17,390 nucleotides of DNA from Actinomycetota bacterium (lineage in GTDB: Bacteria > Actinomycetota > Actinomycetes > S36-B12 > UBA5976). This document shows positions 1-5,378 of the stretch, piece after piece. Under the pieces are notes generated by a model that saw nothing but the letters and a program-made list of their open reading frames with translations, was not told the DNA's origin and did not search any database. The stretch spans positions 1 to 17,390 of the forward strand of contig VGAH01000012.1 of the NCBI GenBank assembly GCA_016870945.1, given 5' to 3'. The position numbers and the translations under genes are program-made. The stretch's first letter is position 1, and each line of letters begins with the position of its first letter.

Positions 1-13
1 ATCGGGGGAGGTT

Positions 14-469
14 GTGGGGAACTGGGCGTATGACGTGTTTTGGGGTGGGGCGACTCGGTTCACCACGGTCACGCACAAGTTCATCGACAAAGTCACTAGC
101 GGAAAGTTCTGGCGGCACTTCCCCGGTGGTGCACAAGTCGTTTGGCTAACCACCACCGGACGCAAGTCGGGCAAAGCGCGTCGCCAACCGCTACTGGCAG
201 TACCCGAAGGCACCGACTGGGTCATCGCCGGTTCAAACGCAGGCCAAACCAAACCACCGGCTTGGGTCTACAACTTGCGCGCTAACCCAAACGCCACCCT
301 CGAGGTCGAAGGGCGAACCCAACCAGTCGTAGCCCACGAGGCGACCGGCTCAGAGCGTGACCATTTATATGAGCGCATGAAAGGCGTTTGGCGCGGCTAC
401 GAGATGTATGAAAGAAACGCAGGACGGGTGATCCCGGTTTTTAGGCTGACCCCGTCAAACCCCCGCTAA
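14..469 (+). CDS. Nitroreductase family deazaflavin (F420)-dependent oxidoreductase, DDN-like
   Basis: A 151-residue protein of the small split-barrel DDN/FQR type, which in actinobacteria binds coenzyme F420 and reduces quinones or nitro compounds. Visible hallmarks are the strand-turn LTTTGRKSGKARRQPLL (about residues 45-61), a WVIAGSNAG strand, the PPAWVYNLRANPNATLEVEG segment that matches the family's 'HPAWYLNLLANP' region, and a C-terminal Tyr-rich helix (YERMKGVWRGYEMYERNAG). There is no signal peptide. The start is uncertain. GTG at 14 lies only 2 bases after a GGGGGAGG tract, which is too close for a normal ribosome site, and the frame stays open to the window edge, so the true start could lie upstream. 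Length and fold suit a complete or nearly complete gene. The substrate cannot be read from sequence. The stop codon TAA overlaps the -10 box of the next gene. Confidence 0.85.
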   Translation: MGNWAYDVFWGGATRFTTVTHKFIDKVTSGKFWRHFPGGAQVVWLTTTGRKSGKARRQPLLAVPEGTDWVIAGSNAGQTKPPAWVYNLRANPNATLEVEGRTQPVVAHEATGSERDHLYERMKGVWRGYEMYERNAGRVIPVFRLTPSNPR

Positions 470-472
470 TCT
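467..472 (+). promoter_or_regulatory. -10 box (TAATCT) of a probable leaderless promoter
   Basis: TAATCT fits the actinobacterial TANNNT -10 pattern and is followed by exactly 7 bases and then the ATG at 480, so transcription would begin at or next to the start codon. No Shine-Dalgarno sequence is present. The first three bases of the box are the TAA stop codon of the preceding gene. No clear -35 is seen. Confidence 0.6.
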
Positions 473-479
473 CTAGCGC

Positions 480-1007
480 ATGAGAACTAACCAGAAACTT
501 AACCGCAAACTAATCGGCGCTATCGCCATCGGCAGCGTTGCAAGCCTCGCAGCCATTCAGCCCGCGTTCGCGATCGAGTACGACAAATACCGCGCGACCC
601 CGTCCACCAACACCGCCAAAGTTGGCGAGACAATCACGATTACTGGCAAGACTGCGGCGAAATCCATGGTTCCGGGCGAGAAGCCTTACCCCGGCCCAGG
701 TGACACCCTTTGTACTTACCTTTACGTAAAGAAGGTGCCCTCTAGTTACCGAATGACATTCACAGACACCGAGACAGGTAAGACCACATCAACGAAATGG
801 CCGGGTGGGCCTGGGTGGTTGCAAGTTGATAACTGCACGAAGGTTCAGTCGAATCGTGCTTTCACAACGACCTTGGTGCTAGGTACGGCCGGGCTTGGCA
901 AGAAGACCTACGCGATGGGTGACGGCTCAGACGACAACGTCGGTGTTTACATGTTGCCTGAGAACGTCGCGGCGTCGAACAAGTTCGACATAACAGGGAC
1001 TAACTAG
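480..1007 (+). CDS. Small secreted protein of unknown function, possibly Ig-like fold
   Basis: A 175-residue protein with a clear Sec signal peptide: basic MRTNQKLNRK, then a hydrophobic core (LIGAIAIGSVASLAAIQ) and a probable cleavage after PAFA at residue 31. The mature part of about 144 residues begins IEYDKYRATPSTNTAKVGET, a pattern like the first strands of bacterial Ig-like domains (pro-x-ser ... vgetititG). It has two cysteines, in DTLCTY and VDNCTK, that could form a disulfide outside the membrane. There is no lipobox, LPXTG motif or C-terminal anchor, so it is probably released. I do not recognise a named family. The ATG fits a leaderless transcript from the -10 box at 467-472. The gene converges on another secreted, Cys-containing protein (1070-1684), and both end with the same nine bases around the stop codon. 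Confidence 0.8.
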   Translation: MRTNQKLNRKLIGAIAIGSVASLAAIQPAFAIEYDKYRATPSTNTAKVGETITITGKTAAKSMVPGEKPYPGPGDTLCTYLYVKKVPSSYRMTFTDTETGKTTSTKWPGGPGWLQVDNCTKVQSNRAFTTTLVLGTAGLGKKTYAMGDGSDDNVGVYMLPENVAASNKFDITGTN

Positions 1008-1077
1008 CTAGAGACAAGTTGCGCGGCTGGCCGCGGGTAGCTAGTGCTTGGCCGCGGGCGGCTGGTGCGCTAGTTAG
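1000..1077. terminator. Nested inverted repeats between convergent genes, probable bidirectional terminator
   Basis: CTAACTAGC at 1000-1008 is the exact reverse complement of GCTAGTTAG at 1069-1077, and these arms carry the stop codons of the two convergent genes. A second perfect pair, ACTAGCTA (1003-1010) and TAGCTAGT (1038-1045), encloses a GC-only stem CGCGG-CTGG-CCGCG (1022-1035). There is no U-tract in either direction, so if this is a terminator it is of the actinobacterial type that relies on stem strength alone. The overlapping arms imply alternative folds. Confidence 0.5.
1028..1069. repeat. Two-copy 21-base GC-rich tandem repeat
   Basis: Units 1028-1048 and 1049-1069 both start TGGCCGCGGG and match at 17 of 21 positions. 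They form the 3' half of the intergenic hairpin block. Confidence 0.6.
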
Positions 1078-1684
1078 CCGGGGTTAGCCCTGCAGCGATT
1101 TTGAGTGCGGGCTGCAAATTCATGCCGCCAAAGCCGATGATGACGTTAGTAGCTGGGGCGTTGCCGACTTTCGGCATGGTTGCAGACAACGTGCCGCCAT
1201 ATTGTTTGTAGTTACGCGACTGCGCCTGGCTACAAACTGCGCCACCGTCGTTTAAGCAGCCGCTGTAGATAGTCCACTTCACGCCGTTGATTGTGCGCGT
1301 GCCCATGTTCGCGCCGTACGCGCCGTCGGCACAGATCGGGTCACCTTGCAATAACGCAAACCAACGACCTTGGTACCACTGGCTCTGTTTCTTGTTCTGG
1401 GCGTAGTGGCCAACGAGAGAGTCCTCCATGTTGGCGCCTGAGCCGCAATCAAAGCTTTGCACTTGGCTCTCTTTTAGGCCGTTAGTGAAGCTTGGTTGAT
1501 AAATGGTGTAGCTCACACCAACTTGAAAATCTTCATAGGGGTTGCCCGAGCCCATTGCGTGGACGGGGGCGGTCGCAAGTGCGCTGGCGGTGACGAGTGC
1601 TGCGGTGGCGATAGTGGTGGCGGCCGCGCGGGCCTTGCGCGCGGTAGCGATAGTGGCGGCGAGTGATTTCGTCGAAGTTGCCAT
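1070..1684 (-). CDS. Secreted cysteine-containing protein of unknown function
   Basis: A 204-residue protein when started at the ATG at 1684. The frame is open 16 codons further upstream, but the ATG is exactly 7 bases after a TAACCT -10 box and opens a proper signal peptide, so it is preferred. The export signal is long and Ala/Thr-rich (MATSTKSLAATIATARKARA, then a hydrophobic Ala/Val stretch) with likely cleavage after APVHA at residue 43. The mature part, about 161 residues, begins MGSGNPYEDFQVGVSYTIYQ and has four cysteines (FDCGSG, PICADG, SGCLND, AVCSQ), enough for two disulfides. It has aromatic and Gly-rich strands (WYQGRWFALLQGDP, NVIIGFGGMNLQPAL) but no motif I can name. It lies 50 bases downstream of the ABC ATPase gene but has its own promoter. 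It is not a recognisable solute-binding protein, so a role with the transporter is only a possibility. Confidence 0.75.
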   Translation of the reverse strand: MATSTKSLAATIATARKARAAATTIATAALVTASALATAPVHAMGSGNPYEDFQVGVSYTIYQPSFTNGLKESQVQSFDCGSGANMEDSLVGHYAQNKKQSQWYQGRWFALLQGDPICADGAYGANMGTRTINGVKWTIYSGCLNDGGAVCSQAQSRNYKQYGGTLSATMPKVGNAPATNVIIGFGGMNLQPALKIAAGLTPAN

Positions 1685-1691
1685 GAGCCAG

Positions 1692-1697
1692 AGGTTA
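1692..1697 (-). promoter_or_regulatory. -10 box (TAACCT, minus strand) of a probable leaderless promoter
   Basis: On the minus strand TAACCT fits TANNNT and is followed by exactly 7 bases and the ATG at 1684. This is the same geometry as at 467-480 and 16827-16819. No Shine-Dalgarno sequence lies in the interval. Confidence 0.6.
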
Positions 1698-1749
1698 CAG
1701 GCGGCCGGCCCAAATCGCGGCCAGCAAGCCACGATTACAGACGGCCGGC
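1695..1749 (-). repeat. 15-base direct repeat: ABC ATPase gene 3' end copied upstream of next gene
   Basis: On the minus strand GCCGGCCGTCTGTAA (1749-1735), the last codons and stop of the ATPase gene, recurs 40 bases downstream as GCCGGCCGCCTGTAA (1709-1695), with one mismatch. The TAA of the second copy supplies the first bases of the -10 box at 1697-1692. Confidence 0.6.
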
Positions 1750-2484
1750 GGCGCGCATACGCGTTAAGTAGTGGCGTAGCTCAGGGGTGTTGGGGTCGTC
1801 CAACATTTGCTGAGGGTCACCAGCCTCGATCACGCGCCCCCGATAAAGAAACATCAACGTGTCGGCGACGTGGCGAGCAAAGCCCATCTCGTGAGTAGCA
1901 ATCACCATGCTGACACCGTCTTTGCGAAGGTCTTCAACGAGTGAGAGCACTTCGCCAACTAACAACGGGTCAAGGGCGCTGGTGACCTCGTCCAACAAAA
2001 GTAATAGCGGCTTGGTTGCAATCGCCCGCAAGATGGCAACGCGCTGCTGCTGCCCCCCACTTAGGCGATCGGGGTAAGCGTCGGCTTTATCTGCCAGCCC
2101 AAACCTTTCAAGCAGCGCCATCGCTTCGGTGCGAGCTTGCTCAGGCGGCACGCGATGAACTTTGATCGGCGCCAAAGTGATGTTGCCAATTACGCTCATG
2201 TGCGGAAAGAGATTGAATTGTTGAAAGACCGTGCCGATTCGCCGCCGCACGTCATCTGGTGCCACACCGATCGCGGTGATGTCCGCACCATCTAGAAAAA
2301 TTTGGCCATCATCAACGCGCTCTAGCAAATTGATACACCGAAGCAGCGTGGATTTACCCGAGCCCGACGCCCCTATTACGACATTCACACTGTGCTTGGG
2401 CAAAGTAAGGCTCACATCATCAAGCACCACGTTTGTGTCGAATGTCTTTCGCACGTTGTTACAAAGCAGCACGTCGTTGGTCAA
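1735..2484 (-). CDS. Polar amino acid ABC transporter ATP-binding protein (GlnQ/HisP type)
   Basis: A 249-residue ABC ATPase that would power uptake of a polar amino acid together with the permease encoded just upstream. All motifs are present in order: Walker A GASGSGKST (38-46), Q-loop FQQFNLFPHMSV (about 87-98), signature LSGGQQQRV (141-149), Walker B LLLLLDE (160-166), D-loop SALD and switch His198 (ATHEMGF). The length is standard for the GlnQ family. Small departures are DEVTSALDP where DEPTSALDP is more usual, and VAILRAIA instead of VAIARALA; the first occurs in other actinobacterial amino acid ATPases. The start is a TTG inside a TTGA overlap with the permease stop, so translation is coupled. 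No substrate-binding protein gene accompanies the pair, so the substrate cannot be assigned. Confidence 0.93.
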   Translation of the reverse strand: MTNDVLLCNNVRKTFDTNVVLDDVSLTLPKHSVNVVIGASGSGKSTLLRCINLLERVDDGQIFLDGADITAIGVAPDDVRRRIGTVFQQFNLFPHMSVIGNITLAPIKVHRVPPEQARTEAMALLERFGLADKADAYPDRLSGGQQQRVAILRAIATKPLLLLLDEVTSALDPLLVGEVLSLVEDLRKDGVSMVIATHEMGFARHVADTLMFLYRGRVIEAGDPQQMLDDPNTPELRHYLTRMRAAGRL

Positions 2485-3332
2485 ATCGGAATACCGATAT
2501 CTGAGCGCTTGTCGATTCGGCGCGCAATCGCGTCAGTCACCCGTGTCATAGGGATCGTCAACATCATGAATAACAACCCCGCTACTACATAGGGGGTGAA
2601 ATTGAAAGCCTTCGCAGTCATGATGCCTGCTGCTCGAACCGCATCAATGGCCCCGAGAATCGAGATCAACCCGCTGTCTTTTTGCAGCGAAACCAAATCG
2701 TTTAGCAAGGCCGGTGTCACTTTGCGCAAAGCCTGTGGTGCAACCACGAATCGCAACGTCTGCCACTGACTTAAGCCCAACGCACGCGCGGCCATTCGCT
2801 GCGTCGGGTTCACCGCTTCTATACCTGCGCGCAAAACCTCAGCTACGTAAGCGCTGTACGTCAACACAAGAGCCATGCCGCCGAAAAAAATCACACTGCT
2901 TGGTAGCCAAGAAATTCTTAACGCTGGAATACCCAGGCCTAACCCCAACATCACGATGATTAGAGGTAACCCGCGAAATATGTCGGTGTAAACGGTTGCG
3001 ATTAGTCGGACGGGGGCTAACACCGGGCTGGTGGTTGTGCGAGCGACCGCAACTAGCGAGCCGAGAATCGCAATACATATGGCGGCGATGATCATCACGC
3101 GCAGGTTCAACCAGAGGCCTTGGGCCACTCGCGGAAGTGATTCGAGAAAGTAGGGCCCGTCAAGAAAAGACTCTTGTACGCGCGGCCACCCGGGTGAGTT
3201 GCGAATGATGAAGGCGAGAACCCCGAGCACGACGATGGTGCTAATTACCGCCGTCAGCGTGGCTTTGACCGACGCACGCTTGGCTGCAGCCTCGCGCTCT
3301 TTGCGAAGAAGCGACGGTTGATACGCACTCAT
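2481..3332 (-). CDS. Polar amino acid ABC transporter permease (His/Glu/Gln/Arg family)
   Basis: A 283-residue integral membrane permease of the HisM/GlnP family. A hydrophobic segment near residues 28-45 (AVISTIVVLGVLAFIIRN) precedes SPGWPRVQESFLDGPYF, which is typical of actinobacterial members. The conserved permease core follows, with the EAA loop in EVLRAGIEAVNPTQRMAARA and GLSQWQTLRFVVAPQALRKV, the surface that docks on the ATPase. The ATG at 3332 is chosen because homologues commonly begin with a short 'AYQPS' segment. A GTG at 3368 in the same frame would add 12 residues. The 3' end overlaps the ATPase start by four bases. No solute-binding gene is next to it. It is divergent from the crotonase operon across about 90 bases. 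Confidence 0.9.
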   Translation of the reverse strand: MSAYQPSLLRKEREAAAKRASVKATLTAVISTIVVLGVLAFIIRNSPGWPRVQESFLDGPYFLESLPRVAQGLWLNLRVMIIAAICIAILGSLVAVARTTTSPVLAPVRLIATVYTDIFRGLPLIIVMLGLGLGIPALRISWLPSSVIFFGGMALVLTYSAYVAEVLRAGIEAVNPTQRMAARALGLSQWQTLRFVVAPQALRKVTPALLNDLVSLQKDSGLISILGAIDAVRAAGIMTAKAFNFTPYVVAGLLFMMLTIPMTRVTDAIARRIDKRSDIGIPI

Positions 3333-3389
3333 GCCACCGTCACTGTCGCGGTTGGCGAGCGAGGTCACTTGGTCACTTTGCCAGAGGGT

Positions 3390-3395
3390 TAATGT
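3390..3395 (+). promoter_or_regulatory. Possible -10 box (TAATGT) for the crotonase-to-DUF4436 operon
   Basis: TAATGT fits TANNNT and lies 29 bases before the ATG at 3425, allowing a short leader. It is the only good match in the divergent gap, and no -35 is evident. This is a weak call. Confidence 0.3.
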
Positions 3396-3424
3396 CTAGT
3401 GGTGAGCGAAGTGGCGGCCTTTAA

Positions 3425-4270
3425 ATGAGTGAGGCAAAAATGCTTTGGCAGCACGACGAGGTTCGAGTTAGCGATCATGGCGATTTTCTTGAGGTCACGT
3501 TGTGCTCGCCTGAGAATCGAAATGCGCAGGACCCGAATACTTGGCGCGCACTTGCCGAGGTGGCCAATAAGGTGACGGCGCAAACGCGCGTGGTGATCTT
3601 GAATGCGCTGGGGGTGAGTTTTTCGGCGGGGCTGCACAAGAAGATGTGGGGCGCCGCGGGTGCTGACGCGGCCGCGGGTGCGGACGGGGGCGGCGCGCGA
3701 GGCGCGGGTGCTGACGCGGCCGCGAGCGAGCCGGTGCAACACGAAACCCTCACCTCGTTGATTCGCCACGACGACGAAACCATGGATCGTTTCATTCAGC
3801 ATGCGCAATCAGCATTTACCTGGTGGGCCAACTCACCGGCTATCACCATCTCCTCTGTTCAGGGGCACGCCATTGGTGCTGGTTTTCAACTAGCCCTTGG
3901 TTGCGACTTAATCGTCGCGGCCGATGACGCGCAATTTGCAATGCGTGAAACCAGCATGGGAATCGTGCCTGACTTAGGCGGCACTTGGCCGTTGGTCAAG
4001 CGCATCGGCTACTCGCGCGCTCTCGAGATCTGCGCAACCGGCCGCTTTGTCACCGCTAAAGAAGGGCTTGAAATCGGCTTAGTCGACCGAGTAGCACCAC
4101 TGACTCAACTAGGCCCTGCCACCGAACAACTAAGGCTCGAACTCTCGAGTGCGCCAATAGACGCAGTCAGGTCGCTGAAGCAACTTCTGCGTGCTGCACA
4201 AGTCAGCACCAAGCCTGAACAATTACATCTTGAGCGAGCTATGCAGATCCAACGCCTAAGGTCATTTTGA
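3425..4270 (+). CDS. Crotonase (enoyl-CoA hydratase/isomerase) family protein with low-complexity insertion
   Basis: A 281-residue member of the crotonase superfamily, enzymes that stabilise an acyl-CoA enolate. The first oxyanion-hole segment is SFSAGLHKKM (65-74) and the second is GHAIGAGFQLALGCDL (147-162). The position of the first catalytic Glu of enoyl-CoA hydratases (GGGCEL) is Gln155 here, while a Glu corresponding to the second is Glu175 (AMRETSMGIVPDLGG). Simple hydratase activity is therefore doubtful, and an isomerase or other crotonase reaction is possible. Residues 78-100 are an Ala/Gly/Asp run (AGADAA units) built from a DNA repeat, directly after the first oxyanion segment in a loop that is mobile in the family. 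The ATG is preceded by an in-frame TAA, which fixes the 5' limit. The TTGA overlap at the 3' end couples it to the next gene. Confidence 0.85.
   Translation: MSEAKMLWQHDEVRVSDHGDFLEVTLCSPENRNAQDPNTWRALAEVANKVTAQTRVVILNALGVSFSAGLHKKMWGAAGADAAAGADGGGARGAGADAAASEPVQHETLTSLIRHDDETMDRFIQHAQSAFTWWANSPAITISSVQGHAIGAGFQLALGCDLIVAADDAQFAMRETSMGIVPDLGGTWPLVKRIGYSRALEICATGRFVTAKEGLEIGLVDRVAPLTQLGPATEQLRLELSSAPIDAVRSLKQLLRAAQVSTKPEQLHLERAMQIQRLRSF
3656..3721 (+). repeat. In-frame GC-rich repeat inside the crotonase gene
   Basis: 18-base units beginning GCGGGTGC occur at 3656, 3674 and 3704. The first and third are identical across 21 bases (3656-3676 and 3704-3724), and the second diverges after GCGGGTGCGGACG. 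They encode AGADAA, AGADGG and AGADAA with a GARG spacer. The block is almost pure G+C apart from T and A in GGT, GCT and GAC codons, unlike the flanking gene. Confidence 0.8.
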
Positions 4271-4944
4271 GTAAATCCGCCCCGCGCTCGCCATATTCAG
4301 ATGACCGCGCAAAACGACAACTTGAGAGACTAACCACCTTTAGTGACGGTGTAATAGCGGTTGCAATAACGCTGTTGGTTTTGCCCTTAATCGACTCATT
4401 GAATCAGTCGGCCACAGAGGGCGGCGAAAAAATCATCCGCGAGAACATCCCGATGCTGATTGCATTCTTCTTTACATTTGCGATTGTCGCCTTGATGTGG
4501 ACATTGCACAATAAAGTTTTTGGAGTTCTCAAGAGGTATGACGCGAAAATCTTCTGGCTCAACGCGCTTTTTTTGGCGCTTATTGCCCTGTTGCCTTGGG
4601 TAAGCGCGCTAGACATAGTTCCTTCAGAGGTTGGCCCCAATGTCTCAGGCTGGCAACCCCTTGCGTCTCTCGTTTACTGGACGACTTTGGGTTCAGTGCA
4701 ACTTTGTCTTGCTTTGCTGGCTGTCTACATAATCAAACACCCTGAATTACTCGCGCACCCGAAGGAATCACTTACCAATGTCAACGTAACTCGTGGGTTT
4801 AGCTTCACGATTGTGTTCTATGCAATCGGTGTCTTTAGCTACGTCTTTGCCGACATTGGGCCCTACCTGCCCCTCATCTTGATACCGGTAGGTGTCATCG
4901 TCGGTAGATGGTCGTCAAGCTACGACCGCGATAAGGCCAAATGA
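4267..4944 (+). CDS. TMEM175-family (DUF1211) potassium channel-like membrane protein
   Basis: A 225-residue membrane protein of the bacterial TMEM175 type, K+-permeable channels that lack the usual selectivity-filter motif. The hallmark is RLTTFSDGVIAVAITLLVLP (21-40), equal to the family's R-x3-FSDG motif in the first membrane helix. Further hydrophobic segments include IAFFFTFAIVALMWTLHN, an ALFLALIALLPWVSAL segment, two more in the second half, and a last helix before the basic tail SSSYDRDKAK, consistent with the six-helix unit and about 200-residue size of bacterial members. The start is TTG within a TTGA overlap with the crotonase stop, and no other start lies before the FSDG helix. 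Its stop is overlapped by an ATG at 4941 that is in frame with the next gene but is soon closed by a TAG. Confidence 0.9.
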   Translation: MSKSAPRSPYSDDRAKRQLERLTTFSDGVIAVAITLLVLPLIDSLNQSATEGGEKIIRENIPMLIAFFFTFAIVALMWTLHNKVFGVLKRYDAKIFWLNALFLALIALLPWVSALDIVPSEVGPNVSGWQPLASLVYWTTLGSVQLCLALLAVYIIKHPELLAHPKESLTNVNVTRGFSFTIVFYAIGVFSYVFADIGPYLPLILIPVGVIVGRWSSSYDRDKAK

Positions 4945-4958
4945 CATTGGCACAAAGT

Positions 4959-4966
4959 GAGGGGGG
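4959..4966 (+). promoter_or_regulatory. Shine-Dalgarno-like GAGGGGGG before a gene lacking a canonical start
   Basis: GAGGGGGG lies 4 bases (8 bases counted from the GAGG core) before the ATC codon at 4971, normal spacing for initiation there. The decamer GGGGGGTTAG that follows from it recurs at 15181-15190 in front of the GTG of the DUF333 lipoprotein gene, where it clearly serves as a ribosome site. Confidence 0.5.
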
Positions 4967-4970
4967 TTAG

Positions 4971-5378
4971 ATCGTCACGGTAACCGTCAGCGAAGATGCT
5001 GCAAAGCCATTTGGTCAGAAGATCACTGACGGGCAACACACCTGGAACGCAGACGAGCCCGCCCGCCTCGGCGGCCAAGACACCGGCCCGGGCCCCTATG
5101 AATTGCTGGCTAGCTCATTAGGTGCGTGCACCTCGATGACGCTACGCATGTATGCAATCAAAAAAGAATGGCCGCTTGACCACGTCGAAGTAATGATCGA
5201 ACACGAAAAAATTGACAACAAAGACGTAATGCGACGCCACATCAAAGTAAGTGGCCAGTTAGATGAAGAGCAGATTCAGCGCCTGCTCGAAATTGCAAAC
5301 CGCTGCCCCGTCCACCGAACTTTGAGCCCTGCGATATCGATCACTAGCGAAATAGCTCTCGATAGAATGACGCCATGA
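4971..5378 (+). CDS. OsmC/YhfA-like thiol protein, start codon apparently ATC
   Basis: About 135 residues of an OsmC-family protein, which use two cysteines to reduce organic hydroperoxides or related oxidants in the cytoplasm. Both are present: Cys53 in LGACTSMTLRMYA and Cys112 in NRCPVHRTL. The conserved upstream part, GGQDTGPGPYELLASSLGAC, lies before the first ATG/GTG/TTG available (TTG at 5103), so translation must begin earlier. The frame opens right after a TAG (4968-4970) and its first codon is ATC at 4971, preceded by GAGGGGGG. An in-frame ATG at 4941, overlapping the TMEM175 stop as ATGA, is separated from the domain by that single TAG at codon 10. Either an ATC start, UAG readthrough, or a mutation explains this. 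The 3' end overlaps the aldolase start by ATGA. Confidence 0.8.
   Translation: MVTVTVSEDAAKPFGQKITDGQHTWNADEPARLGGQDTGPGPYELLASSLGACTSMTLRMYAIKKEWPLDHVEVMIEHEKIDNKDVMRRHIKVSGQLDEEQIQRLLEIANRCPVHRTLSPAISITSEIALDRMTP

Noticed and set aside
1028..1069. CRISPR-like or mobile repeat
   Set aside because: Only two imperfect adjacent 21-base copies without spacers; it fits a terminator or slippage repeat.
1542..1898. Plus-strand open frame of 118 codons
   Set aside because: It runs antisense across the secreted-protein signal peptide and the ABC ATPase 3' end; both minus-strand genes are clearly coding.
3389..3808. Minus-strand open frame of 139 codons
   Set aside because: It lies opposite the crotonase gene and owes its length to the GC-rich repeat; its product is Arg/Pro-rich with no family likeness.
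5103..5378. OsmC gene starting at the TTG at 5103
   Set aside because: It would remove 44 residues including the conserved GGQDTGPGPYEL segment directly before the first catalytic Cys region, giving an incomplete fold.
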